DNA from: Microbacterium sp. BLY
GTDB lineage: Bacteria > Actinomycetota > Actinomycetes > Actinomycetales > Microbacteriaceae
DNA length: 64,000 nt
Direction: 5' to 3'
NCBI RefSeq assembly: GCF_017939615.1
Contig: NZ_JAGKSR010000001.1
Coordinates: forward strand, 1 to 64,000
A model generated the notes under the pieces. That model saw only the letters and a list, made by a program, of their open reading frames with translations. It was not told the DNA's origin and searched no databases. The translations under genes were made by a program, and so were the position numbers. Position 1 is the stretch's first letter; each line of letters starts with the position of its first letter. Shown in pieces: positions 36,234 through 44,724 of the stretch.

Positions 36234-36494
36234 TCAGCCGGTGAAGCCGGGGATCCGCGCGGCGCGCCGGGCGCCGCGCGAGTCACGGAGTCGCCGCAGC
36301 CGTCGCACCAGCATCGGGTCGAACTCGAGGGCCGCCTCGGAGTCGATCAGCCGGCCGAGGAGCTGGTAGTAGCGGGCCGCGCTCATGCCGAGGCGGGCCC
36401 GGATGACCTCCTCCTTCATCCCGCCGTGGCGCGGCCAGGCGGCCTCCAGGGCGAGGATCGCGCGGTCGCGCTCCGTGAGGGCATCTGCGGACAT
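36234..36494 (-). CDS. DUF3263 family protein
   Basis: The 86-aa protein has the DUF3263 pattern: LTERDRAILALEAAWPRHGGMKEEVIRARLGMSAARYYQLLGRLI followed by PMLVRRLRRLRDSR. The middle looks like a helix-turn-helix, so DNA binding is possible. It is a conserved actinobacterial family of unknown role, and precedes the LytR_C gene by 71 bp. Confidence 0.9.
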   Translation of the reverse strand: MSADALTERDRAILALEAAWPRHGGMKEEVIRARLGMSAARYYQLLGRLIDSEAALEFDPMLVRRLRRLRDSRGARRAARIPGFTG

Positions 36495-36503
36495 GTCCTC
36501 AGA

Positions 36504-37496
36504 TTAGGTCGCCGTCGGCGGATCATCCGCGCGCCACTCCCACCGAGCCCCGAGCGGATCGGCGGCGGCACGCACCCGGCCGTCGAGGGCGACCACGAAG
36601 CCGGGCCAGGACTCCGCGGCGACGGGGGGCTCCCAGACGTCGAGGAGCGCCGGTGGGTCGAGGGTGATCCAGCGCGCCGACAGCCCGGCGATGCGGGCGA
36701 GCAGCTCCTCCCGCCCCGCCCGCGGAATGTGCACGAGCACGCCAGGAGTCGTGATGACGAGCGTGGCCTCCGACGGGGCCGAGCGGGCGAGTCGCTCCAC
36801 CTCCGCGACCGCGTCGCCCGCGACGAGCAGCGGCGGATCGGCGGCGGCGATGTCGAGAGCGGCGGCGATGCGCTCCTCCCGCCCGTCCTCCCCCGGCCAG
36901 ACCAGGGCCCGCAGCCAGGCACGGTCCTCGTCGCGCCGGGCATCGAGCGGAGCGAGATCGATGCCCGCCCGCCACACGACGTCGGGCATCCGCAGCCGCG
37001 GCAGCTCGCCGGACACGGCGCACTCCAGCACCACCGACGACGGGCCGTCCGCGGGATCGAGGGAACGGCGCAGGGCTCCCTCGTCGTCGATGAAGCGGTA
37101 CGAGTAGCGGTCGGGATAGAGGCAGAGGCCGGCGGAGGCGCCGACTTCCAGCAGGGCGAGCGGCCCGTCGATCTCGGACAGCACAGGCAGCAGCGCGGCC
37201 GTCCGGAGCGGCTCGTTGGTCTGGAGCGCGCGCCGCGTGCATTCGAGGACGAGGCGGTCTCCGTGGGCGAGCACGAAGCGACGCCACTGCCGGTACGGCC
37301 CGTGCGGCGCACCGAGCAGACGGGAGACGGCGAAGACGAGCGGCGGCTGGCGCCGGTTCGCGGGGATGCGGTGGAGCAGCCCGCGGACCTCCTCGTCGTC
37401 TGCGACCCCGGCCGCCCATTCGGCGTACAGGGCGCTGCGCCCCGGGGCCTCGGCGTGCGCGAATCGGGCGTAGCGCTCCTGCACGGCGTCCGTCAT
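36504..37496 (-). CDS. DUF2332 family protein
   Basis: This 330-aa protein matches DUF2332, an actinobacterial family of unknown function: YARFAHAEAPGRSALYAEWAAGV at the N-terminus, then LLEVGASAGLCLYPDRYSY and VVWRAGIDLAPLDARRDEDRAWL in the middle. The GASAG motif and Asp-rich segments are reminiscent of class I methyltransferase folds, but no proven activity is known. The ATG at 37496 was preferred over one 13 codons upstream because it begins where family similarity starts. Confidence 0.88.
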   Translation of the reverse strand: MTDAVQERYARFAHAEAPGRSALYAEWAAGVADDEEVRGLLHRIPANRRQPPLVFAVSRLLGAPHGPYRQWRRFVLAHGDRLVLECTRRALQTNEPLRTAALLPVLSEIDGPLALLEVGASAGLCLYPDRYSYRFIDDEGALRRSLDPADGPSSVVLECAVSGELPRLRMPDVVWRAGIDLAPLDARRDEDRAWLRALVWPGEDGREERIAAALDIAAADPPLLVAGDAVAEVERLARSAPSEATLVITTPGVLVHIPRAGREELLARIAGLSARWITLDPPALLDVWEPPVAAESWPGFVVALDGRVRAAADPLGARWEWRADDPPTAT

Positions 37497-37567
37497 GCGT
37501 CCATTCTGTCGCGGAGCGCCACGAAGGCTCCGCACGAGGGAGAATGGAGGGGACTCAGGAGGACACG

Positions 37568-37972
37568 ATGCCCTACAGCGTGGAAAAGACCGAAGACGAA
37601 TGGCGCAAAGAGCTCGGTGAAGAGCAGTACGCCGTGTTGCGCCAGGCCGCGACCGAACGCGCCTGGACCGGCGAGCTGCTCGACGAGGAGCGTGCCGGAC
37701 TCTACACCTGCGGTGCCTGCGGCGCCGAACTGTTCAAGAGCGGCACCAAGTTCGACTCCGGATGCGGGTGGCCGAGCTTCTACGAATCGGTCCGTCCGGA
37801 CGCCGTGGAGCTGCTCGAGGACGACAGTCTCGGCATGGTCCGCACGGAGGTGCGCTGCGCGACCTGCGGCTCGCACCTCGGTCACGTCTTCCCCGACGGT
37901 TTCGGCACCCCCACCGGTGACCGGTACTGCATGAACTCGATCGCACTGAACTTCACGCCCGACGAGTCGTGA
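37568..37972 (+). CDS. msrB: Peptide-methionine (R)-S-oxide reductase
   Basis: MsrB reduces the R-epimer of methionine sulfoxide. The 134-aa protein carries two zinc CxxC pairs (YTCGACGAELF, CATCGSHLGHVFPDG), the substrate motif FDSGCGWPSFYES, and the catalytic Cys in RYCMNSIALNF. AGGAGG six bases before the ATG fixes the start eight codons inside the open frame. The stop overlaps the next gene (GTGA), giving a coupled pair. Confidence 0.97.
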   Translation: MPYSVEKTEDEWRKELGEEQYAVLRQAATERAWTGELLDEERAGLYTCGACGAELFKSGTKFDSGCGWPSFYESVRPDAVELLEDDSLGMVRTEVRCATCGSHLGHVFPDGFGTPTGDRYCMNSIALNFTPDES

Positions 37973-38646
37973 GCGCCCTCGACGCCGTCCGCGCACGGCA
38001 GTCCTGGTCGAAGGTCGGCGACACGGCCCCGGGCCGGGAGGAACTGCTGACGCTCGTCGGCGCCGCGGGCCGCGTGGCCGACCACTCTTCCCTGCGTCCG
38101 TGGCGGCTGATCGAGCTACGCGGGCCGGATCGCGAGGCGCTCGGCGCCGCGATCGCCGAAGCGCAGGGGGACGATGCGCCGTCGACCAAGCCGTTGCGCG
38201 CCCCTCTCCTCATCGCCGTCGTCGCGAGTTACCGCGCGAGTGAGAAAGTGCCGCGATGGGAGCAGGAGGCGGTGGCCTCGGGCGTCGCCCACGTGCTGAG
38301 CCTTCTCCTCGACGAAGCGGGCTGGGGCGTGATCTGGCGCACCGGGCACTACACGCGCTCCGAGCCCGTGGCGCGGATGCACGGGCTGGGACCGGACGAG
38401 GAGCTGCTCGGGTGGCTCTACGTCGGTTCGAAACCCGAAGGGAAGAGCCCGGGCCGCCGGAAGACCGTCGACGCGCGTGCGCTCCTCACGCGCCCGCCGA
38501 AGCCGTCCGCCGAGGTGTCCGCAGCGCGGGACGCGGCGGCGAAGGACACCGCGAAGGCGGAGAAGAAGAAGGCGAAGAAGGCCGCGAAGAAAGCCAGGAA
38601 GAAGGCCAGGAAGAAGGCGCGGAAGGCCGCGGACGAGCGGTCCTAG
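37969..38646 (+). CDS. Nitroreductase-like protein with Lys/Arg-rich tail
   Basis: The first 175 residues follow the FMN-dependent nitroreductase pattern: SALDAVRARQSW, ADHSSLRPWRLIELRG, a VPRWEQEAVASGVAHVLSLLLDEAGWG core and LGWLYVGSKP. The last 45 residues are a histone-like basic repeat (KAEKKKAKKAAKKARKKARK...). The tail may bind nucleic acids or direct location. Start is GTG overlapping the msrB stop. It converges on the DMT gene with a four-base overlap of stops. Confidence 0.86.
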   Translation: MSALDAVRARQSWSKVGDTAPGREELLTLVGAAGRVADHSSLRPWRLIELRGPDREALGAAIAEAQGDDAPSTKPLRAPLLIAVVASYRASEKVPRWEQEAVASGVAHVLSLLLDEAGWGVIWRTGHYTRSEPVARMHGLGPDEELLGWLYVGSKPEGKSPGRRKTVDARALLTRPPKPSAEVSAARDAAAKDTAKAEKKKAKKAAKKARKKARKKARKAADERS

Positions 38647-39584
38647 CGCCGACGCCGCCACGGCACCGCGACGATCACGGACGCCACGGCGACGACCACC
38701 ATCGCGATCACCTGCCACAGCGCCGGCCCCGCCTGCGCCGGCCATAGCAGGTCGATGACGACCGAGGTCACGAGCTGTCCGAGCACCGACCCCAGGCCCA
38801 TCAGCAGCACGCCCGTGTGCGCGACGATCAAGGCGCCCAGCAGGATGTACCCCGCCCCGAGGAAGCCGCCGAGGTAGAGCCAGGGCTCGGTCGGGAGGGC
38901 GGCCGGCCAGCCCCGCACCGCGACGCTGGTGCCGGCGGCGAGCGCGAGCACCACGGTCCCCGCGACGAAGCTCATCAACGTGGCCGCGATCGGCGAGCGG
39001 GCGCGCTGGGCGAGCCGTCCATTCGTCGCCGCCTGCCACGCGATCCCGACGCCCGCCGCGAAGGGCAGCAGCAGCATCCACAGGGGTGCCGTCGCCAGCA
39101 CGTCCCCGGAGAGCGAGATCCCGACCGCGGCGAGCGCGAGCACGCCGCCCATCACCCGACCGGGGGTCACCGCCACGACACCGGCCGGTCCGAAGCCGAT
39201 GCGGTCGAGGACCAGGCCGTGGAGGGTCTGCCCCGCGACCACGCCCACGGTGAAGAGGGACACGCCGAGGATCCCGGCGGTCAGCCCCTGGGTGGAGACG
39301 GTGAGTGCACCGCAGGCTCCGCCGAGGAGCATCCAGAACGGGATCGTGCGTGCGCGGATCCCGCGGACGAGTCGCACCGCGCCGCGACGCGCGAACGGCA
39401 GGAACGAGATGACCACGGCGAGCGCTGCGAGCCCGACGGCGAAGGAGAGGAACCCGGCGACGATGCCGTTGTCCACCCGCACGCCGAGGACCCCGTTGAT
39501 GCGCGCCTGGATCGCCGTCATCACCCCGATGGCGACGGCTCCGCCGAGCGCCACGGGCGCGGGGATCCGACGGGAGGGGGTCAC
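38643..39584 (-). CDS. DMT-superfamily transporter (DUF606/YdcZ-like)
   Basis: The 313-aa protein has ten hydrophobic segments in two five-helix halves, typical of DMT transporters with the DUF606 fold (GGAVAIGVMTAIQARINGVLG at the N-terminus, GFLGAGYILLGALIVAHTGVLL in the second half). The substrate is unknown. The family includes exporters of metabolites and drugs. Confidence 0.88.
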   Translation of the reverse strand: MTPSRRIPAPVALGGAVAIGVMTAIQARINGVLGVRVDNGIVAGFLSFAVGLAALAVVISFLPFARRGAVRLVRGIRARTIPFWMLLGGACGALTVSTQGLTAGILGVSLFTVGVVAGQTLHGLVLDRIGFGPAGVVAVTPGRVMGGVLALAAVGISLSGDVLATAPLWMLLLPFAAGVGIAWQAATNGRLAQRARSPIAATLMSFVAGTVVLALAAGTSVAVRGWPAALPTEPWLYLGGFLGAGYILLGALIVAHTGVLLMGLGSVLGQLVTSVVIDLLWPAQAGPALWQVIAMVVVAVASVIVAVPWRRRR

Positions 39585-39630
39585 CCGTCGACACTATCGG
39601 AGCGGCGCGCCGGCTCGTCCTCCACAGCAG

Positions 39631-39684
39631 CGTCCTCCCGGAGGACGATCACCGGCGCTCGAAGAATCGTCCTCTGGGAGGACG
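39631..39684. promoter_or_regulatory. Paired palindromic operator before the ABC transporter operon
   Basis: CGTCCTCCCGGAGGACG (39631-39647) is a perfect palindrome, and CGTCCTCTGGGAGGACG (39668-39684) is a near-perfect second copy. Centre spacing is 37 bp. Both lie 34-87 bp before the ATP-binding gene's start. The same GTCCTCCCGG/CCGGGAGGAC halves recur at 41491-41527. A likely binding site for the NarL-type response regulator encoded in the same operon. Confidence 0.6.
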
Positions 39685-39717
39685 CGCCACGGCGTGGCGG
39701 TCCGTAGCGTGGAGCGC

Positions 39718-40629
39718 ATGATCACCGCAGAAGGCCTCACCAAGAGATTCGGGGACAAGACCGCCGTCGACGGCGTGTCCTTCACCGTCCAGCCCGGGAC
39801 CGTCACCGGCTTCCTCGGACCGAACGGCGCCGGGAAGTCGACGACGATGCGCATGATCGTCGGGCTCGACCGCCCGACGGCGGGTCGGACGACCGTGGCC
39901 GGACGGGAGTACCGCAAGCTCCGGGCCCCGCTCACCGAGGTGGGCGTGCTCCTCGACGCCAAGGCGGTGCACACGGGTCGCACCGCCCGCGATCACCTCC
40001 GCGCGATGGCCGCCACGCACGGCATCCCGACCTCCCGGGTCGACGAGGTCATCGAGCTCGCCGGCATCGGCTCGGTCGCCCGCAAGCGGGCCGGCAAGTT
40101 CTCCCTCGGCATGGGCCAGCGGCTGGGCATCGCATCCGCACTGCTCGGCGACCCGCACACCCTCATCCTCGACGAGCCGGTCAACGGCCTCGATCCGGAG
40201 GGCGTCCGCTGGGTGCGGCAGTTCGTGCGCCACGCGGCGTCCGAAGGCCGGACGGTGCTGCTCTCCAGCCACCTCATGAGCGAGATGGCGCAGACCGCCG
40301 ACCACGTCATCGTGATGGGCCGGGGCAAGGTCCTGGCCGACGCCCCGCTCGCCGAGCTCGTCCGCTCCTGGACCACGAACCGGGTCCGGGTGCGCACGCC
40401 CCGCCCCACCGACCTCGCGGCCGCGGTCGGCGGCCCCGACGTCGAGATCGTCAGCGCGGAGCCCGACCTCCTCGACATCGCCGGCCTCCCGGCCGCACGC
40501 ATAGGCGATCTCGCCGCGGACCGCGGAATCCCGCTGCACGAACTCACCCCGACCACCGGATCCCTCGAAGAGGCCTACCTCGCCCTCACCGGCGACGCCG
40601 TCGAGTACCGCACGAAGGAGCTCTCATGA
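39718..40629 (+). CDS. ABC transporter ATP-binding protein
   Basis: This 303-aa ATPase has Walker A LGPNGAGKSTT, the signature FSLGMGQRLGIASALL, Walker B HTLILDEPVNGLDP and the H-loop SSHLMSEM. The C-terminal 90 residues form the accessory domain typical of drug/antibiotic-type exporters (EAYLALTGDAVEYRTKE end). Its stop overlaps the permease start by four bases. Together they form an ABC-2-type exporter linked to a two-component system. Confidence 0.95.
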   Translation: MITAEGLTKRFGDKTAVDGVSFTVQPGTVTGFLGPNGAGKSTTMRMIVGLDRPTAGRTTVAGREYRKLRAPLTEVGVLLDAKAVHTGRTARDHLRAMAATHGIPTSRVDEVIELAGIGSVARKRAGKFSLGMGQRLGIASALLGDPHTLILDEPVNGLDPEGVRWVRQFVRHAASEGRTVLLSSHLMSEMAQTADHVIVMGRGKVLADAPLAELVRSWTTNRVRVRTPRPTDLAAAVGGPDVEIVSAEPDLLDIAGLPAARIGDLAADRGIPLHELTPTTGSLEEAYLALTGDAVEYRTKELS

Positions 40630-41450
40630 CCGCCGCCCCCGCCGTGACGACCCCGGCCGTGGCCCCTCCCTCCGCCGACCCCGGGCGACGCCTGACGTTC
40701 GTCCGCGCGATGCGCAGCGAGGCCATCAAGCTCACCACCGTCCGCTCCACCTGGTGGTCGATCGCGATCGCCGCCGTCCTCACCATCGGCATCGCCGTCC
40801 TCATCGCCCAGGCGATCGACGCCCCGGGCTTCGACCCGATCCAGGCCGTGGTCATGCCCATCCAGTTCACGATGCTGCTGGCCGGCATCATCGGCGCCAT
40901 CTCGGTGACGGGCGAGTACTCCACCGGCATGATCCGATCGACGCTGACGGCCGACCCCATCCGCGGGTCGGTGCTGCTGGCGAAGTCGCTCGTTCTCGCG
41001 GGCTTCCTTTTCCTGTCGTCGCTGGTGATCTTCGGCGTCGCCGCGGCGGCCGTCTCCGCGATCGTGTCCGGTCGCGAGCAGGGCATCGACTGGTCGGACC
41101 CGGAGAAGTCCTTCCTCCCGATCGTCGTGGCGTCGCTCGCGATGGCCGTCTTCGCGCTGATCGGCGTCGCGTTCGGCTTCATCCTGCGCTCGGGTGCGGG
41201 GGCCATCGCGGCGACCGTCGGACTGCTGTTCGTCCTCCCGATCGTGGCGAGCTTCTTCTCGCTCGCCGGGGAGGCCTGGGCGTGGGTGCTCGACGCCTCG
41301 GCCTATCTGCCCGTGTCCGCCGCGCAGAACGCGATCCTTCCGGGTGACACGGCCGCGCTGGAGGCTCCGGTCGCCTTCCTCACGCTCGGCTGCTGGGTCG
41401 TCGGCGGCCTGCTGGCGGCCTGGGCCGTCCTGCGCACACGCGACGCGTAG
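40626..41450 (+). CDS. ABC-2-type transporter permease
   Basis: The 274-aa protein has six hydrophobic segments. After a proline-rich cytoplasmic start comes RAMRSEAIKLTTVRSTWWSIAIAAVL, characteristic of ABC-2 permeases of the LsaB/YhaQ kind, then GEYSTGMIRSTLTADPIRG. It forms a pair with the upstream ATPase. The histidine kinase gene begins 7 bp after its stop. Confidence 0.93.
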   Translation: MTAAPAVTTPAVAPPSADPGRRLTFVRAMRSEAIKLTTVRSTWWSIAIAAVLTIGIAVLIAQAIDAPGFDPIQAVVMPIQFTMLLAGIIGAISVTGEYSTGMIRSTLTADPIRGSVLLAKSLVLAGFLFLSSLVIFGVAAAAVSAIVSGREQGIDWSDPEKSFLPIVVASLAMAVFALIGVAFGFILRSGAGAIAATVGLLFVLPIVASFFSLAGEAWAWVLDASAYLPVSAAQNAILPGDTAALEAPVAFLTLGCWVVGGLLAAWAVLRTRDA

Positions 41451-41457
41451 GCCGTCG

Positions 41458-42726
41458 GTGCGGGCGCGGCGACGCGGGCCGGACACGGTCCGGGAGGACG
41501 AGGGGCTGCGGCTCCCTCGTCCTCCCGGCGTGTTCCGCCGGTTCTGGACGCGCCATCCGGTCCTGGCCGACGTCCTGCTGGCCCTCCTCTGCACCCTGCT
41601 CACGCTCACCCCCGCCGCGCGGGTCGACCGCGACGTGCTCGGAGCGTACGCGATGCTGCTGTCGGTGCTGCTGCCGGTGTGCGTCGTCCTCGCCTGCGGC
41701 ACGCTGCTCTGGCGACGTCGGCGCCCGTGGCTCCCCGCCGCCGCCGCGATCCTCCTCGAGGTCTTCCTCCTGTTCTCCGCGACGCCGGGGAGCAGCCCGC
41801 TGCTCCTGTTCGCCGGTTACTCGCTGGCCGTCTACCGCTCCGCCCGCGCGGCATGGATCGCGTTCGGCTCCGCCACCGCGGTGACGGGCGCCAGCGCCGG
41901 ACTGCTCTACGGACTCGGTGTCTTCACACTGCAGGCGGCCGCCAACGCTCTGCTCGGCACGGTGGTCCTCGGTCTCATCGGCACGCTCATCGGCGTCAAC
42001 GTGGGCAACCGGAAGCGCTACCTGGATGCCGTGATCGATCGCTCCCGCCAGTTGCTCGTGGAGCGCGATCAGCAGGCGCAGCTCGCCGCCGCCGCGGAAC
42101 GAGCACGGATCGCGCGTGAGATGCACGACATCGTGTCGCATTCCCTGACGGTGGTGGTGGCGCTGTCGGAGGGCGCGGCGGCCACGGCCGACCGCGACCG
42201 TGCCCGCGCGGCCGCCACCGCCGCCGCCGACACCGCCCGCGACGCCCTCACCCAGATGCGCTCGATGCTCGGTGTGCTGCGCGACGACGACACCCCGCTC
42301 CCCCTCGCGCCCGTGGCGCCGGCGCCGCCGCAGGACACCGTAGCGGCCGCGCAGCGGACCGGGTACCCCGTCACGCTGTCGACCACCGGTCAGGCCGAGG
42401 TCTCGCCGGACGTCGCCCACGCGCTCGGCCGCATCGTGCAGGAGGGGCTGACGAACGCGATGCGGCATGCCCCGACCGCGACCTCGGCGTCCGTGCGCCT
42501 GGACTACGGGAGCGATACCGTGGTGGTCGAGATCGTCAACGACGGCGTGACGGGGCCACCGCGGGTCGGCGGCTTCGGCGTGCGAGGCCTCGCGGAACGC
42601 GCCGCGCACGTCCACGGCACGGTCGAGTCGCGGCCGGACGGGACGGGACGGTGGCTCCTGCGGGCCGTGCTGCCGACGTCGTCCGAAGACCCGGCCGTGA
42701 CGCCGCCCGGAGAGGAGAAGACATGA
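41458..42726 (+). CDS. NarL-type sensor histidine kinase (DesK-like)
   Basis: This 422-aa kinase has about five N-terminal membrane helices, the HisKA_3 dimerisation region with the phosphoacceptor His at about 223 (RIAREMHDIVSHSLTVVV), and a HATPase_c with IVQEGLTNAMRHAP and VRGLAERAAHVHG. GTG at 41458 is chosen; GTG at 41530 is an alternative that would place the 41491-41527 palindrome upstream of the coding region. The motif RLPRPPGVFRRFW near the N-terminus looks conserved, supporting the earlier start. The stop overlaps the response-regulator start. Confidence 0.88.
   Translation: MRARRRGPDTVREDEGLRLPRPPGVFRRFWTRHPVLADVLLALLCTLLTLTPAARVDRDVLGAYAMLLSVLLPVCVVLACGTLLWRRRRPWLPAAAAILLEVFLLFSATPGSSPLLLFAGYSLAVYRSARAAWIAFGSATAVTGASAGLLYGLGVFTLQAAANALLGTVVLGLIGTLIGVNVGNRKRYLDAVIDRSRQLLVERDQQAQLAAAAERARIAREMHDIVSHSLTVVVALSEGAAATADRDRARAAATAAADTARDALTQMRSMLGVLRDDDTPLPLAPVAPAPPQDTVAAAQRTGYPVTLSTTGQAEVSPDVAHALGRIVQEGLTNAMRHAPTATSASVRLDYGSDTVVVEIVNDGVTGPPRVGGFGVRGLAERAAHVHGTVESRPDGTGRWLLRAVLPTSSEDPAVTPPGEEKT
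41491..41527. promoter_or_regulatory. Inverted repeat at the start of the histidine kinase gene
   Basis: Fourteen-base perfect arms, CGGGAGGACGAGGG and its complement, surround a 9-nt loop. Each arm contains the CGGGAGGACG/CGTCCTCCCG half-site of the operators at 39631-39684. It could be a regulator-binding site or an RNA hairpin controlling translation of the kinase; it could also be coincidental coding sequence. Confidence 0.4.
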
Positions 42727-43400
42727 CAACGCAGATCCGTGTGCTCCTGGTCGACGATCAGGAGCTGATCCGTCTCGGATTCCGCATGGTCCTGGAAGCG
42801 GAGCCCGACATCGTGGTCATCGGCGAGGCCGGAGACGGGAGCGCCGCGATCGCGCAGAGTGCGGCGCTCGCTCCCGACCTCGTCCTCATGGACATCCGCA
42901 TGCCGCAGCTCGACGGCATCGCCGCGACGCAGGCGATCGTGCGGGCGCACCCGGAGACGAAGGTGCTCGTCCTCACCACTTTCGACCTCGACGAGTACGC
43001 CTTCGGAGCGATCCGCGCGGGTGCCAGCGGCTTCCTGCTGAAGGACGCCCAGCGCCACGAGATGCTCTCCGCCGTCCGCGCCGTGCACCGCGGAGACGCG
43101 GCCCTGGCGCCGCGGGTCACCCGCATGCTGCTGGAGCACGTCGGGCCGGAGCTGGGCGCCACGACGCCGTCCGCTCCCGACGACATCGACGATGCCGGCT
43201 ACCGCTCACTGACCGATCGCGAGCGCGACGTGTTCCTCGCGCTCGCCCAGGGTCTCTCCAACGCGGAGATCGCGGCATCCCTGTACGTCGGCGAATCCAC
43301 GGTCAAGACGCACGTGGGTCGCATCCTGGCGAAGCTCGGAGCCCGCGACCGCATCCACGCGGTCATCCTCGCGCATCGGCTCGGCCTCGTCGACCGCTGA
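42723..43400 (+). CDS. NarL/FixJ-type response regulator
   Basis: The 225-aa protein has a receiver (DD at 11-12, phosphoacceptor D57 in LVLMDIRMP, KD in LLKDAQ) and a C-terminal LuxR HTH (LTDRERDVFLALAQGLSNAEIAASLYVGESTVKTHVGRIL). It partners the kinase that overlaps its start. Together with the ABC transporter it forms a self-contained unit like those that respond to envelope-damaging compounds. Confidence 0.95.
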   Translation: MTTQIRVLLVDDQELIRLGFRMVLEAEPDIVVIGEAGDGSAAIAQSAALAPDLVLMDIRMPQLDGIAATQAIVRAHPETKVLVLTTFDLDEYAFGAIRAGASGFLLKDAQRHEMLSAVRAVHRGDAALAPRVTRMLLEHVGPELGATTPSAPDDIDDAGYRSLTDRERDVFLALAQGLSNAEIAASLYVGESTVKTHVGRILAKLGARDRIHAVILAHRLGLVDR

Positions 43401-43406
43401 CGGCGG

Positions 43407-44360
43407 TCAGCCCTGCGGGGGCGTCCAGGCCGACACGCGGTTCAGACGCTCGACCTCCTCGGACGACAGCTCCAGTCGCGCACCGGCCAGCAGGTCGGGC
43501 ACCTGGTCGACCGTCCGCGCGCTCGCGATCGGCGCCACGACCGTCGGCTGCGCCCGCAGCCACGCCAGCGCCGTCGCGGCGACCGAGGCGTCGTGCCCCG
43601 CGCCGATCTCCTCCAGCGCGTCGATGATCCGCAGGCCCGCGGCGGTGGCGTACTTCGCGGCACCGCCCGCCCGCGGTGACCCCTCCCCCGCGCTGTCCGT
43701 CGAGCGGTACTTGCCGGTCAGGAAGCCACTGGCCAGGGCGTAGTAGGGCACGAGCCCGAGTCCGAACTCCTCCGCGACGGGGATGACGGTGTCCTCGACC
43801 TCGTTGCGGTGCACGAGGTTGTAGTGCGGCTGGATCGCGACCGGGCGGGCGACGCCCAGGCGGTCCGCGATCTCGATCCACTGGCGGATGCGGTCGGCCG
43901 AGTAGTTCGACACGGCCACGTGTCGCACGAGCCCGTCCGCCACCAGGGCGCCGAACGCCCCCACCGTCTCCTCCAGCGGTACGGACTCGTCGTCGAAGTG
44001 CGCGTAGTAGAGGTCGATCTCGTCGACCCCGAGCCGCCCGAGAGAGGCTTCGGCCGCGCGGCGGACGTTGTCGGCGGAGAGACCGCGGAAGGCGGGGTGC
44101 TGGCTGACCTTGGTGGCGACGACCACGCCCTGCGGACGGCGCGAAGCCAGCCACGCACCGATGATCGTCTCGCTCTCGCCGCCCTCGTTCCCCGGCACCC
44201 AGGCGCTGTAGGCGTCCGCGGTGTCGATGAAGTCGCCGCCGCCATCGAGGAAGGCTTCGAGCACGGCGAACGAGGTGTCGCGGTCGGCGGTCCAGCCGAA
44301 CACGTTGCCGCCGAGGGCGAGGGGGAAGACGTCGAGGTCGCTGCTACCGATGCGGGTCAT
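43407..44360 (-). CDS. Aldo/keto reductase
   Basis: This 317-aa (beta/alpha)8-barrel enzyme reduces carbonyls with NADPH. The catalytic tetrad is visible: Asp and Tyr in FIDTADAYSAW, Lys in VVATKVSQHP, and the His-equivalent in DLYYAHFDD. The C-terminal part RTVDQVPDLLAGARLELSSEEVERL is typical. The ATG at 44360 begins the family-conserved MTRIGSSDLDVFPLALGG; the open frame extends 60 codons further but without similarity. Substrate unknown. Confidence 0.95.
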   Translation of the reverse strand: MTRIGSSDLDVFPLALGGNVFGWTADRDTSFAVLEAFLDGGGDFIDTADAYSAWVPGNEGGESETIIGAWLASRRPQGVVVATKVSQHPAFRGLSADNVRRAAEASLGRLGVDEIDLYYAHFDDESVPLEETVGAFGALVADGLVRHVAVSNYSADRIRQWIEIADRLGVARPVAIQPHYNLVHRNEVEDTVIPVAEEFGLGLVPYYALASGFLTGKYRSTDSAGEGSPRAGGAAKYATAAGLRIIDALEEIGAGHDASVAATALAWLRAQPTVVAPIASARTVDQVPDLLAGARLELSSEEVERLNRVSAWTPPQG

Positions 44361-44568
44361 ATCCGGGACAACCGTCGGAGACCGTTCCCGCATTCCCCCG
44401 CGGACACGAAACGTCATGATCCGCAGGGACGAAGAAGGTGCGCAGGTGACCGGGGCGGGGTGCCGGCCACCTGCACCGGAGTAACATAACACCCTCCAAC
44501 GTTTTACGCGAATCCTGGGCACGCCGAGGTCGTCGCCCACCGGGAGTGGCGGGACGACGGGAGGGAGA
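44361..44568. other. Intergenic region upstream of the aldo/keto reductase
   Basis: About 210 bp between the reductase and the tRNA-Thr terminator. I see no gene or repeat; it probably holds the reductase promoter. Confidence 0.5.
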
Positions 44569-44600
44569 GACTCACCCCGGATCAGGATGCGGGGTGAGTC
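44569..44600. terminator. Terminator following tRNA-Thr
   Basis: Ten-base arms GACTCACCCC and GGGGTGAGTC. On the minus strand it lies directly after the tRNA and is followed by TCTCTCCCT. Confidence 0.75.
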
Positions 44601-44609
44601 GATCGAGAG

Positions 44610-44682
44610 AGCCGACTACGGGACTCGAACCCGTAACCCCCGTATTACAAGTACGGTGCGCTACCAATTGCGCCAAGTCGGC
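44610..44682 (-). tRNA. tRNA-Thr (anticodon TGT)
   Basis: The reverse complement folds as a 73-nt cloverleaf: acceptor GCCGACT/AGTCGGC with discriminator T, D-arm GCGCAATTGGTAGCGC and T-arm GGTTCGAGTCC. The anticodon stem CCGTA/TACGG frames CTTGTAA, so the anticodon TGT reads ACA (Thr). Confidence 0.95.
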
Positions 44683-44724
44683 GGATGCCATCACAGCTTA
44701 GCGATGGCCGGGACACGCGGCGGA

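Noticed and set aside
43407..44540. A longer aldo/keto reductase starting at 44540
   Set aside because: The 60 additional residues do not resemble the family; MTRIGSS at 44360 is the normal N-terminus.
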